Source: Mytilus californianus (taxonomy: Eukaryota > Mollusca > Bivalvia > Mytilida > Mytilidae). From it: a DNA stretch of 64,000 nt. The DNA is taken from positions 77,500,339 through 77,564,338 of the forward strand of contig NW_026262734.1 of assembly GCF_021869535.1 (NCBI RefSeq). Direction: 5' to 3'. A program made the position numbers and the translations under genes. Under the pieces are notes generated by a model, which saw only the letters and a list, made by a program, of their open reading frames with translations, was not told the origin of the DNA and did not search any database. Below are positions 1 to 10,372 of this stretch, one piece after another. Numbering within the stretch: the stretch's first letter is position 1; each line of letters opens with the position of its first letter.

Positions 1-552
1 ATATGAATATATAATCTAACACCTCGCTCATTTACGATGCAAGCAATGTAAATATCCGAGAGCTTCCGAATGTTAACGTGGTTGGCACTAAATGCTTAAT
101 ACCGATCTCCTGTAAAGGAGGTGAAAAATCGTGGTTGGCTACTAAATGTTAAATATCGATCTCCTATAAAGGAGGTGAAAAAAGTATAAATATTTGCATA
201 TTTGAGTCTCGAGGTCGCAAAATCTCTCGTAACTTGACGTCCATTTGGAAATAAAAGTAAAAATGTCTGAATCGATGGGTCACTGTGAAAACTGTCTAAA
301 TATGAGAAAATAAAGGGTGGTAGGTAGGTGAAACTTACATAAATGAAGAGATAAATGAAAAATGAACAAATTGATACCCGATTTATATAATTCCAAGGCC
401 GTCCGTTGGCACCAGAAGCGACGAAGCAGCGCATCTATTTTGGACGGGCAAATATCCACTTTTTGATATGGGACGAGCTCTGACGTCCCACGGCCCCAGC
501 TTGTCTGGCAAAACAGCCGTTGGACGTCAGAGTAATCTCGGACTATAAAATA
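1..552. other. Gene-free stretch with a short tandem duplication
   Basis: No coding sequence is recognised. Positions 77-131 and 132-185 are two imperfect copies of a ~55 bp unit, each containing a small CTCCTGTAAAGGAG-like hairpin. The remainder is unassigned AT-rich sequence up to the family A fragment at 553. Confidence 0.5.
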
Positions 553-710
553 CCCTGCCACGTCCTGCCTGTGCTTTTGTGATCTGATGAGTTAAGCCCT
601 TATCAACTGGCGGTGACCTATAGTTGTTAACTTCTATGTCATTTGGTCTCTGGTGGAGAGTTGTCTCATTTACAATTATACCACATCTTCTTATTTTTAT
701 ATTGATAACG
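553..710 (+). mobile_element. Family A repeat copy with internal deletion
   Basis: The segment begins with a piece containing CTGATGAGTTAAGCC and jumps directly to the terminal piece containing GGTGACCTATAGTTGTTAA and GAGTTGTCTCAT, ending in ACCACATCTTCTTATTTTTA. Complete copies (42380-42955) have about 300 bp between these parts, so this copy has lost its middle. Family A is named here only for reference; it appears to be a PLE 3' tail (see 42380). Confidence 0.65.
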
Positions 711-803
711 TCTTCATAACAATCATTATTATAACATTACTTCCAGTTAATCGCAATAACCGCAAAATCTGTACTTCACTGTTGTATTTCATATATACTT
801 GTC

Positions 804-830
804 CTGAAGACGCCACGCTTGCTGGCGAAA
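804..830 (+). other. Possible decayed hammerhead-like core
   Basis: CTGAAGA (fits the hammerhead box CUGANGA) is followed by a stem-loop GCCA...TGGC and then GAAA. The spacing is right for helix II, but no helix III or cleavage triplet can be paired. It may only be a chance resemblance or a relic. Confidence 0.2.
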
Positions 831-1069
831 CATGTCGACCATTAAAACTATTACTGTGTCATGTTTGTGGTAATTTATGAGTGTTTTTGTCTTTAATGTC
901 AATACATCTTTACAATTGTACAAATTATACTAATTATCAGTAAATTAAAACCATACTAAATATTACACATATGTGCTTTCACGGTACTACAATCTGTCGA
1001 TACCTATAGTTTGGCATTGCACAAGGTCATATTTTTCTCTGCCTGTTTATGACGTCTTTACACTAAATC

Positions 1070-1298
1070 CATTGGCTGTTGGATGTGTACTGATTGATAT
1101 TTGAGTCTTAGAAACATGATTTTTTTTATTAGTTGTTATTGGCTTTGAACTAGCTGTATTGGAAGTACTCTCAGTGCTTAGTGTTTTTTTGTTGTGTGGA
1201 TGTACAAGTACCCATCCACATTCACTTTTTGTTTTTGTTAGACTGTATTTCTATTTGTATCCATCTGATGAGTTAAGCCTTTTTCATCTGACTTTTAT
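1070..1298 (+). mobile_element. Family A repeat, 5' half (interrupted)
   Basis: This is the head of a family A copy: GTTGGATGTGTACTGATTGA, then AGTCTTAGA, CATGATTTTTTT, AGTTGTTATTGGCTTT, and CATCTGATGAGTTAAGCC. It breaks at TTTTAT (1293-1298) where family B begins, and resumes at 2567. The match to the head of the 42380 copy is clear across the whole segment. Confidence 0.75.
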
Positions 1299-2566
1299 AC
1301 GACCGCAAAAATTTTTTGCGGTCGTATATTGGTATGTCGTTGTCGTCGTTGTCGTCGTCCAGCGTCGTCGTCGTCCGAAGACACATTGGTTTTCGCACAA
1401 TAACTTAAGTTAATGTGAATGGATCTCTATGAAATTTAACAATAAGGTTAAATACCACAAAAGAAAGGTTGGGATTGATTTTGGGGGTTATGGTACCAAC
1501 AGTTAAGGAATTAGGGGCCAAAAATAAGCAATTTTGTAACTTCCAGACAATAACTTGTGTGTTAGTGTATGAATTTCTCTGACATTGTACCACAAGGTTC
1601 CATATCACAAAGGGAATGCTGGGATTGATTTTGGGGGTAATTGCCTCAAAATTTTAGGAATTAGGGGCCAAAAAAGGGGCAAAAAACAAGCATTTTTCTA
1701 GTTTCATGACAATATCTTGTGTGTAAGTGTATGGATCTTTCTAAAATTGTACTACAAGGTTCCATATCACAAATGGAAAGCTGGAATTGAGTTTGGGGGT
1801 AATTGCCTTAAACGTTTAGGAAAAAGGGGCCAAATTAAGCTTTTTTTCTAGTTTCCAGATACTATCTTGTGTTCAAGTGTATGGATCTCTCTGAAATTGT
1901 ACTGCAAGGTACCATACCACAAAGGGACGCGGGAATGAGTTTGGGGTGATGAATCATAAGGGGGTTCAAAAAATTTTGGGGGGGATTTTTTTTCTAGTTT
2001 TTAGACTTTTATGATGTATTTAAATTGGTTATTATGGTTGCAAACTCCATTGGAAATTTGAATTGAAATTATGACCATATGATGAGGGAAAGAATTTGTT
2101 TTTGGAAAGGGGGGGAGGGGGGTAAAAAAAAATTGTGGGGCAATTTTTTTTTCATTTCAGATTACAGAATTAAAAAGAAAATTTCTTCAAATATTATTTC
2201 TTTTTGCAAAAAAAAAGTGGGGGGTAAATTTTTTTGGGGGGAGGGGGTCAATACGCAACAGCATAGTGTAATTCACAAAAGCAAAAAAAAGGGGGGTAAG
2301 TTTTTTTTTTGGGGGGGGGGGGGGGTCAATTTCGCAACAGCATAGTGTATTGCACAAAAGCAAAAAAATGAATATAAATTCAAATCATATAACCAACTCT
2401 AAGTTCTTTTACTACAGTTATTCGGTGTCAGAAACCTATTATGTGTCAAATATTTATTTACAATCCAAATTCAGAACTGTATCGAGTGCGAATATTGTGT
2501 CCATTTTTGCCCCAACTGTTCAGGGTTGGACCTCTGCGGTCGTATTCAGCTGCGCTCAGCGAAGCA
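1299..2566 (+). mobile_element. Family B interspersed repeat with palindromic head and tandem interior
   Basis: The element starts with a near-perfect palindrome (1299-1325, ACGACCGC...GCGGTCGT with an A/T centre) followed by GTCGTCGTT-rich sequence. The interior has about four imperfect ~150 bp units (GGGATTGATTTTGGGGG at 1470 and 1620, diverged versions near 1783 and 1932). Next comes a G/T-homopolymer-rich part, including a 15-G run at 2311-2325 and an ~80 bp duplication ending GCAACAGCATAGTGTA. It ends near CCTCTGCGGTCGTAT, which echoes the palindromic head. TTTTAT at 1293-1298 and 2567-2572 is a likely 6 bp target-site duplication. No transposase or reverse transcriptase is visible, so it is presumably non-autonomous. 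I recall this repeat as very common in Mytilus. Confidence 0.75.
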
Positions 2567-2957
2567 TTTTATTATTGTTTGTTCTGATTTTGTACTGTTA
2601 CACCACTGTCCCAGGTTAGGGGAGGGTTGAGCCCTCATAAACATGTTTAACCCTGCCACATTCTTTATGTGCCTGTCCCTAGTCAGGAGCCTGTAGTTCA
2701 GTGGTTGTCGTTGGTTAATGTCTGTCATTTTTGTTCTTCGTAAATTGTTTTGTTAAAAATTAGGCCGTTAGTTTTGTCAATTGAATTGTTTCATATTTTT
2801 CATGTTGGGGCCTTTTATAGCCAACCATAGGTATGGGTTTTTTCTTATTTTTGAGGCCATACTGCTGCCTATAATTGCTTACATCCACTTCATTTGAACT
2901 TTGGTGGATAGTTGACTTATTGGCATTCATACCACATCTCCTTATTTTTATGTACTG
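2567..2957 (+). mobile_element. Family A repeat, 3' half (resumes after family B)
   Basis: This continues the 1070-1298 copy: GTACTGTTACACCACTGTCC, AGGGGAGGGTTGAG, CATGTTTAACCCTGCCACAT, GTCAGGAGCCTGTAGTTCAG, GGGGCCTTTTATAGCC, and a terminal TGACTTATTGGCATTCATAC...CCACATCTCC. The order matches uninterrupted copies elsewhere in the window. Confidence 0.75.
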
Positions 2958-3159
2958 TATAAACGCTTCGTCCTTATTTAATGATTCATATTATTTTTCA
3001 GCGTTATATATTGCCTTATTTGAATCTAAGCCTGTTGATATTGGCATCGATATATCTTTCAATAAATCTGGTACCCTACCCATTAGTATATATGGCTCTA
3101 TGATAAAATACTATGGGTAACAGAGCCAGCACTTATTATGGAACGCTAAAACTGTCTTA

Positions 3160-3650
3160 TTATGCCCATTTTCAATATATGATGTGCGTTCACCTTTACA
3201 TGATGTGCGTTCACCTTTACATGATGTGCACTTGTCATTATATGATGTGCAAACACCTTTATATGGTGTCCAGTTGACATTATATGATGTGCAAATATAC
3301 TTATATGATGTGCAAACACCTTTATATGGTGTCCAGTTGACATTATATGATGTGCAAATATACTTATATGATGTGCAAATATACTTATATGATGTGCAAA
3401 CATCCTTATATGATGTACAAACATACTTATATGATGTGAAAATGTACTTATATGATGTGCAAATATACTTATATGATATGCAAATGTACTTATATGATGT
3501 GCAAATATACTTATATGATGTGCAAATGTACCTATATGATGTGCAAATGTACTTATATGATGTGCAAATATACTTATATGATGTGCATCTTTCCTTATAT
3601 TATGTGATAACATCTTTATATGATGTGCTTGTGTCATTATATTATGTAGT
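3160..3650. repeat. 21 bp minisatellite (about 23 units)
   Basis: The unit is close to ATGATGTGCAAATATACTTAT, repeated about 23 times with point variation. A 63 bp higher-order block (3241-3303) is repeated at once (3304-3366). Because 21 is a multiple of 3, the array is open on both strands: YLYDVQI-like heptads on plus and AHHISIF-like heptads on minus. Neither has a supporting start, domain or neighbour, so I treat both as by-products of the repeat. Confidence 0.9.
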
Positions 3651-3662
3651 ATTGCATAATTC

Positions 3663-4630
3663 GTCTTCTTCCTTCTGTAATGTTTTAGCTGATGTTCCTC
3701 AGGGATCAGTTCTGGGCCCTCTTCTCTTTGTCTTATATATTAATGATATTGCTGATAGGCTTACATCACTGTATCGGCTATTTGCTGATGACACATCATT
3801 CAGTTATTCTGGTAACGATGGAGAACAGATTAGATATGTTATCGATCCGACCTGAAAGAGCTGGATGTTTGGTCTAATAAATAGCTTATGTCATTTAACC
3901 CTGATAAAACCGAAATTATGATTTTCTCAAATATTGAGATTCCAGACCTCAGCTTTTCCTTAAATGACGACAACTAGGGGGAGGGTGGAGGGGGTTAACG
4001 ACCTTGACTTCCCATGAGGGTCTTGCACGGTCGGTTCCTTAAATGGTAAAAATATCTCTTTATGAGATGTACTTTCTTAAGTGGTAAAAATATCCCTTTA
4101 AGTACATCTCATAAGCACCGGGGAGATAATTTCGAAATGGAACAATCATATTGAAAATATAATTACAAGTGTAAATAAACACTTGTTTTACGTAAACTTA
4201 AATACCGACTATCTGGAAACAATTTAGATAAACTTTACCTAGTTTTTATTCGACCCATTTTTGAATATTCCACGGAAGTGTGGGATAAAATTTGCAATAA
4301 GAGGCCACAAGAATTGTAACCGGTCTACCAATTTTCACTAAAACTGAAACCTTATACTCTGAGGTTGGCTGGGAATCTCTTTTTGAAAGAAGAAGAAGAA
4401 GAAAATCACAGATGTTTTATAATATGAACCAAAAACATGCACCAGAGTACCTCTGTAATCTTGTACCTCCATGTATACAAAGTACAACCAACTATCCGTT
4501 GCGAAATGGTCATGATATTATTGTTCCATTTTATAGACTTTCCTTTACTTCTGTGGTGCTGTCTGATGTTGAGTAAATTTCGAAACATACTAAGGAAGGA
4601 ACAATCAACATTTGATATAGCTTCATTTTC
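3663..4630 (+). pseudogene. Non-LTR retrotransposon reverse transcriptase remnant (Jockey/CR1-type)
   Basis: The first part translates to a reverse transcriptase core: VPQGSVLGPLLFVLYINDI, then FADDTS with the catalytic DD. A second in-frame part, after the stop at 3855, reads DLKELDVWSN and SFNPDKTEIMIFS, the usual region after the core. After a ~125 bp insertion (3977-4100) homology resumes with TSHKH and KWNNHIENIIT. It continues in shifting frames to RIVTGLPIFTKTE, GWESLFERRRRRK and APEYLCNLVPPCIQ, the typical C-terminal end of such elements in bivalves. Several stops and frameshifts are present, so it is dead. The 5' end, with the endonuclease and fingers, is missing; it abuts the minisatellite. 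Class assignment is family knowledge; the exact clade is uncertain. Confidence 0.85.
3977..4100. other. Small insertion inside the non-LTR remnant
   Basis: This G-rich then A/T-rich segment interrupts the reverse transcriptase homology. It carries a near-duplicate pair TGGTAAAAATATCTCTTTA and TGGTAAAAATATCCCTTTA. The segment TATGAGATGTACTT is complementary to AAGTACATCTCATA just outside its right end, so it may have arisen by local inverted duplication rather than by transposition. Confidence 0.5.
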
Positions 4631-4639
4631 AATCTCATC

Positions 4640-6110
4640 AACATAATTTGAAATAGGTGAATGCACGCTGAGCTAGACATTTATAAAATAGTTATGCCGA
4701 TTAAACGCAATGAGAAAGTCTACCGTAAGAGTTTTATCAGAGAAGGGAAATATATTTGCATTCTAATGTATGCATCATGCAAAGTGTGAGTCGGTAGTTA
4801 ACGTTCTGACCTCGATTACTACTTACAATGTCAAATTCAACTGAGATAAAAATATGAAATTGTTAGAGTTCAGTATTCAGGAAGTCCAGGGTCAATGATA
4901 CATAAATTGATTATAAATAAAACATAGATATGTTTAAAAAGTATGTCGTATGTCATTGATTCTAAGTTGCAGAGCAGATTTTTTTTCATAGTAATTTGAA
5001 GTTTCACTGAAGTCCAAGTTAGTCGGAAATGCTGCAGATTGGTTTATGGAATGACCACTTAACATAAGTTTAACAAAACTCATCATAGAAATTGTTTTTA
5101 GAATAATTGGCCGATATCAACACTAGGTTTGGACAATATTGTCCGGTTTTGGCCTAACTTGAGATACTTTTTGGTGATTGTATTTGGTTTTGGAATTTGA
5201 TTTGTTTTAGTCTCGAGCATCACATTGATCACTGAATTGACATTAACTGCGAAAATGTGCATCTGGTGCAGTAAAATTGGTAGCGTATATACGATTGCTT
5301 GTAAATTCACAAAAATAGCGGTCATATATGTATGTTTTACAAAACATTGGAAGAAGTTTCGAATTAGATGACACATCAATATTATCGCTTTTGAAATAAA
5401 CGTATAATGCCATGTATAATTTAAGTAAACATCTATGTATGGACTTATATATGTATGTCATACACATTGTAGATAGTTTAGCAGAGAAACAATTGATTGT
5501 TCGTTTCCACTATACAACTTGTTGAAATATTTAATTAAGAAGTTTAGAGGCGGAGAAAGAAAAGAACTTGAAAGGAAAAAGATAAAATGATATATCAGAC
5601 CTCATCAACAAACACACATGATCACAAGTCCTGAATCAGCTTGGAACTTGAAGGTTTCGAGATTTAAGGCAATGTTACAATACTTAAAACACTTAAAATA
5701 AATCAAAACTATTGATGTCCTTAATTTTTTTTTAAATGTATTGATGGCATCAAAAATATATGAATTGTCCTTATATTTTGTATATTTATCAAGTATTGTT
5801 CATATATTTTGTGTATCATCAATACGATCACAAGTTTAAAAACGATTTTACACGAAAACAATTTCACGATTTCTGTGTTACTTTGATATCACATGTAGCT
5901 TGGCAATTATTTCTATTACACTATATATAAGGAAACAGGACATTATAAGAATGGTTTTATGTCTATATATACCAATATATGCCTCAACATTTCAATATGT
6001 TAAATATATATACTTATCTGGGGTTTTGCTTTTCCTTTGTGTTTATTTTTTTCCATTCTATATCTTGTCATTATACATCATTAAGAATTAATAATAATCA
6101 TTGTAACAAA
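4640..6110. other. Gene-free AT-rich stretch
   Basis: Open frames here are short and lack recognisable domains. Around 5225-5275 (CTGAATTGACATTAACTGCG, GCATCTGGTGCAG) there is a degenerate relative of the hammerhead-bearing repeats described at 29494 and 59392. Nothing else is recognised. Confidence 0.5.
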
Positions 6111-6114
6111 TTGT

Positions 6115-6180
6115 TTGTAATTATACTGCCCTCTTAGGGCGTCCTTGATTGACAATTAAAATATTGTATTGTATTAATTG
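6115..6180 (+). mobile_element. 3' tail of a non-LTR element
   Basis: ACTGCCCTCTTAGGGCGTCC followed by AATTAAAATATTGTATTGTATT resembles the 3' terminus of bivalve non-LTR elements, which ends in short TATTG repeats. It may belong to the same family as the reverse transcriptase remnant at 3663. Only the tail is left. Confidence 0.45.
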
Positions 6181-6524
6181 TTTTCATGACCATTGCTTCC
6201 AATAAAATAAGCATAGGTAGTAAATTTGCATGTCGAAAGGTGATACATTAAGAATATACCATGTTTCTATTAAGTAAACTTAAGATAAATATTTAGAAAG
6301 CTGAAATTGATACTTAATCGGTACACGTTGAATAAGGACGCTATCACACTGCTCATGCGAAATATGTTTTGTTTACACACGTATTGTTTACATCTTTGAA
6401 ATAAAACAAATCGATTGTTCATCATGTATTTAATTCTATATTCAAATGTTTAGTAATAGTTAAATGTTGCTAAAACAAACGCGGTATTTATTACGTTAAA
6501 TCTGCAAATTTTGTGGATCCAAAA

Positions 6525-6632
6525 TTTTGTTCTTCCCTCGCCGGGTTCGAACATGCTATTGTTATATCGAGACTACACCGCCTGCACTGTATTCATCGCT
6601 CTAGACCACTCAGCCACCTAGCCTGAAGTATT
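6525..6632 (-). mobile_element. tRNA-derived SINE fragment
   Basis: On the minus strand the sequence reads GGTGGCTGAGTGGTCTAGAG (an A-box like that of tRNA-Ser/Leu) and 60 nt later GTTCGAACCCGGC (a B-box). The ends do not pair into an acceptor stem and no sound anticodon arm forms, so it is not a working tRNA. A SINE head with an internal Pol III promoter is the best reading. Confidence 0.65.
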
Positions 6633-6709
6633 AATAGTTAAAACGAAGGATTCTATTTGCAAATGCCTCACTTCTAAAGTTTCATCAGTTTTATTAGTTT
6701 ATACCTTCT

Positions 6710-6811
6710 TGAAAGAGGGGCGAAAGATACCAGGGGGACAGTCAAACTCACAGATAATAAATAAACCGACAATGTCATGGCTAAAAAAAGAAAGACAAAC
6801 AGACAAATATA
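6710..6811 (-). mobile_element. PLE-1 3' tail fragment
   Basis: AAGATACCAGGGGGACAGTC, AATGTCATGGCTAAAAA and AGACAAACAGACAAAT match the reverse complement of the PLE-1 3' tail seen at 18946-19197 and 25750-26232. It is cut off at 6811-6815 where the terminal inverted repeat of the next element begins. Confidence 0.65.
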
Positions 6812-7020
6812 TATCACTACTGTAACAACAGCCCATGAAAAGGCCGTGAAATGTCTGTGAAAATATCACAGGGCCGTGAAAACCCCGTGAAAATACCCCG
6901 TGACTTTTGTAAAAAAAATATTTCTAAAGGCCGTGAAAAATATTTGATGTTAGAAAAAGGCCGGGAAATTTCAATATCCCGTGAAAAGGCCGTGATAACT
7001 TGTCCTTTCATGCTTAATAA

Positions 7021-7077
7021 AAAATATCACGGCCTTTTCACTGGTTGTTGAAACCAGTGAAAAGGCCGTGATATTTT
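7021..7077. repeat. Perfect 26 bp inverted repeat with 5 nt loop
   Basis: The arms 7021-7046 and 7052-7077 are exact reverse complements and include ATCACGGCCTTTTCACTGG; the loop is GTTGA. It lies at the inner edge of the left subterminal array of the 6815-9736 element. Confidence 0.9.
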
Positions 7078-8031
7078 TTCATGTAAATTTTTTCTTATCC
7101 TAATTCAGATTTAAAACATCCCATGTGATTATTGTAATATGGTCTAATTATTTCCACTCACATTTTTCTTGATATCCTATAAACTTTTCATTATAAATAT
7201 ATGTCTGTTTAAATATTATTATATGCAATACTACTGTACTACAGGACTGACTTTTAGATGGAACCATTCATTGTTATAATTAATGACTTTGTGCCAATAA
7301 ATATTTTGTATTTAAAGAAAAGTATTTTGCTTCTCGTCTGTACATTATTATAAACAATGTAAACATTAATTTTAATTGGAACCGAAACATGTAAAAACGA
7401 GAACTTCCCGGAATATCAGACCGTATCCGGATTCGTGTTTTTTTTTATAGTAATTGTAACATTTCCGCACTTAGGTTGGAAATTTGAAAGACGCCGAAGG
7501 TCGATTAATATTTACTTTATAGATGCAAGACGAGTGACAGCAAGTTTGAGGTAAGTTAAATTATTAATATTTTATTATTTTATGCATCATATCACCAAAA
7601 TGTTGATGACGTTTGTGAGCATTTCCTGGAATCCATTGAACTGAATTTGCAGAAACCGCGCAAACATGCATGTGATATATTCACTTATATTTGAGTCTGT
7701 TGCACTTGATTCCTTTAATCATTTCGGTTAATGTTTTCTAAGACTTACCGGATCCTTTAAATACGATTACGGTTTTGTTTTGTTTATGTATTTGGGGGAA
7801 AAAGGGGGGGTCCTTTTTCCCCACACTGGCCACATAAAAAAAATGACATTTATGTACAGTACACTACGTAGACATAGACATATATAATTGGAAATGATTA
7901 TAATAACAATAAGTATCTCTGAAATGGAGTTCACTCTGATAATCAGAGGTGTAACCCCCTTTGAAAATGTCGGGAGTATTTAAGTATTTTCTGACTTGGC
8001 CGTCGGGACACAGAGTTCAAAAGGGATTAAT

Positions 8032-8185
8032 CAGGGGCGTAGCAGGGAAAGTATATAATATTTGTACGGCAAAATGTCCTAGAAGGGTTTGTGCCATATG
8101 ATAAGAATAATTGGTATGGCAATGAGGTGTTTAAAAAATAATTGGTATGGCGAACGTGCCTGCAGTAAAAGTTGCTACGCCCCTG
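8032..8185. mobile_element. Short MITE-like element
   Basis: The ends CAGGGGCGTAGCA (8032) and TGCTACGCCCCTG (to 8185) form exact 13 bp terminal inverted repeats around a 128 bp core. The core holds two direct copies of ATAATTGGTATGGC. There is no coding capacity. Confidence 0.7.
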
Positions 8186-8410
8186 GCCCCCTGTAAAATA
8201 AATAGCTGTGACTCATTACGGCCACTTAGTCTAGACAAGTTTGGCTTTAGCCATACATATTATTACTTCAAAGAAACATTTAAATTTAATAGTCTGTCTT
8301 AAAAGTGTCTTTAGTCTTTAAAAAAATCTAAAAAAAATAAATAATACAAAACAATAAGTTAACAATACAGAACTTCGTTAACTAATGATGCCATACAATG
8401 TATATATTGG

Positions 8411-8556
8411 ATAGGGGGCAGATTTTCTGGAAAATGGTATGAAAATATGGGAAAACCTATGGCTATGCATGTTTCCAAGTGGCTGTTCTGTTTCAATGAT
8501 GTTTTTTAGTATTTTTCATACCATTTTCACCTCCAGTATGAAAATCTGCCCCCTAT
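8411..8556. mobile_element. Palindromic mini-element
   Basis: ATAGGGGGCAGATTTTC at the left and GAAAATCTGCCCCCTAT at the right are exact reverse complements. Further in, AAAATGGTATGAAAA pairs with TTTTCATACCATTTT. The ~146 bp unit can fold over most of its length, which suggests a foldback MITE. It lies inside the larger 6815-9736 element. Confidence 0.65.
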
Positions 8557-9289
8557 TCAATATGGGGTCATTAACCGTGAAGTCCTGTATTGCATGGAAT
8601 AATATTGTAGCTGTTTTAAGTACATGTACAAAATATGTATGTACATAAATGCCAAAAATTAATTTGAATAGTTTTTTTATATACATGTATAATAAATGTA
8701 ATGTTTCTTTATTTATTCTAGGAATGAAGAGCAAAAGGATATAGCAGTCTTTATATAAAATAGTTCAGGAATCCAGTTGGAAAGAAGAGCTTTTCAGTTA
8801 AAAGTATTTCCTGGGAATTAACAGGAACTTCTATAAATGTTTTTCTGGAATAGTTATTCAAAGGGGCAGTGAAGTGAAGGATTACATTAGACAAATATTG
8901 CTGAAGTGGTAAAATCAGACCCAAGAGATGTACAAAATTTCTACAATACATGTTACAGCTGACTTAAGCTACTTAATCACATTGACATATGTGTGCTTTT
9001 ATGTTTTCTTTACATAATTACTACAGTTCTATTAAAATTAATATTTTTATTCTTTGTCACAATTATTACTAAAAAAAATACAGCATTTTAATATGGTTTT
9101 TCATAGTCTCACTTGCATTGTACTTAAATAAGTTTTCTGTAAATGTTTACACTAGGTTTTCAGGCATTTCACTTCACTTGATTGAAACAGCATTTAAATT
9201 TTTTGTTAAATTATGGCCTGAAAAATACATTTAACATTTTACTGGAGTTTTCACAATCAGTGAATGGCTGTTTATCACAGTAGTACATG

Positions 9290-9625
9290 TACATTTCACG
9301 GTCTTTTCACAATGGGCACATAATTTATCACGACTATTTCACGGTGTACATTTTTGTTTTCACAGGGTTTCTACGGTCTCTTTACCCAAGTTTTCAGTTG
9401 GCACCTTTTCACAGCCTTTTCACGACAAATAAAGGCATATACTGTACTATAACTACATTTCACGGTCTTTTCACGATGGGCACATAATGCATTATCACGA
9501 CTTTTTCACGGTGTACATTTTTTTTTTCACAGGGTTTCTACGGTCTTTTCACCCAAGTTTTCAGGTGGCACCGCTTCACGGCCTTTTCACAGCCTTTTCA
9601 CGACAGTCATTCCACGGCATTGTCA
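9290..9625 (+). repeat. Tandem duplication, ~166 bp period
   Basis: Two copies (from 9290 and from 9456) share ACATTTCACGGTCTTTTCAC, TGGGCACATAAT, TTTCACAGGGTTTCTACGGT and ACCCAAGTTTTCAG. This is the right subterminal array of the 6815-9736 element. Confidence 0.8.
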
Positions 9626-9739
9626 CGGATAAGTTTCACAGCCCACCGTAAATTAACCGTGACAAACACTGTAAAAATCACCAGCATTTTTAAGGACATT
9701 ATCACGGCCAATCTACGGGGCATTGTTCCAGTAGTGTAT

Positions 9740-10090
9740 GAATATATGTCTTTATTTTATCCCCACCTACTTGGTTCACGGACGCCTTTCGTTTGTAGAG
9801 TTCATTCTACTTATTGTTTTAGTATTTCACAGTAAGTTATCTTTCTAATGTATGTACTAGCAACCTTGTACTAGTTTTTAAATGTAAATCATCACAAACT
9901 CCTTATCAATAATAACTTATAATCTATTTCAGTAAATTTATCACTAAAACACTAGATAAAATTGAATTATCATATTTCTTTTGTTTATCTAATTTGAGAA
10001 GTGCATAGTACATGTACACCGTATATAGTAATATATTTGTTTTTGTACATTATCATGTCTTTTCAATCCCCTTTGTTTTTATATATATAT
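9740..10090. other. Gene-free stretch
   Basis: AT-rich; no coding sequence, RNA gene or repeat family is recognised. Confidence 0.4.
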
Positions 10091-10092
10091 TC

Positions 10093-10372
10093 ATTTTTGC
10101 GCCTGTCCCAAGTCAGGAGCCTCTGGCCTTTGTTAGTCTTGTATCATTTTTAATTTTAGTTTCTTGTGTATAATTTGGAGTTTAGTATGACGTCCATTAT
10201 CACTGAACTAGTATACATATTTGTTATGGGGCCAGCTGAAGGACGCCTCCGGGTGCGGGAGTTTCTCGCTGCATTGAAGAACCATTGGTGGCCTTCGGCT
10301 GTTGTCTGCTCTATGATCGGGTTGTTGTCTCTTTGACACATTCCCCATTTTCATTCTCAATTTTATGATTTT
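10093..10372 (+). mobile_element. Solo PLE 3' tail (type of the 62 kb element)
   Basis: TTTTGCGCCTGTCCCAAGTC, AGGAGCCTCTGGCCTTTGTT, GGAGTTTAGTATGACG, CAGCTGAAGGACGCCTCCGG and TCGGGTTGTTGTCTCTTTGA match in order the tail that follows the PLE-2 reverse transcriptase at 62690-62957. No reverse transcriptase precedes it, so it is a severely 5'-truncated copy. Confidence 0.75.

Larger units (their letters stand above)
6815..9736. mobile_element. Foldback/TIR DNA transposon, non-autonomous, ~2.9 kb
   Basis: The left end CACTACTGTAACAACAGCCC (6815-6834) and the reverse complement of the right end, CACTACTGGAACAATGCCCC (9717-9736), agree at 16 of 20 positions. TAT flanks both sides as a possible 3 bp target duplication. 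The subterminal zones (6838-7077 and 9290-9715) are crowded with GGCCGTGAAAA on the left and mainly TTTTCACGGCC-type motifs on the right, plus one 26 bp-arm palindrome at 7021-7077. Such subterminal motif arrays often serve as transposase binding sites in DNA transposons. No transposase frame is visible inside, so it would depend on another element. The interior holds two smaller palindromic elements (8032-8185, 8411-8556) and otherwise nothing recognisable. Confidence 0.65.

Noticed and set aside
3146..3637. 163-residue His-rich open frame on minus
   Set aside because: It is a by-product of the 21 bp minisatellite, whose length is a multiple of three; the other strand is open for the same reason.
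3160..3650. CRISPR array
   Set aside because: The units are contiguous 21 bp repeats without unique spacers, in eukaryotic DNA.
6525..6632. tRNA gene on minus
   Set aside because: A- and B-boxes are present but acceptor and anticodon stems do not form; a SINE head is the better reading.
7501..7560. 5' exon with donor GAG/GTAAGT inside the TIR element
   Set aside because: The donor is good, but no coding frame, acceptor partner or promoter could be linked to it.
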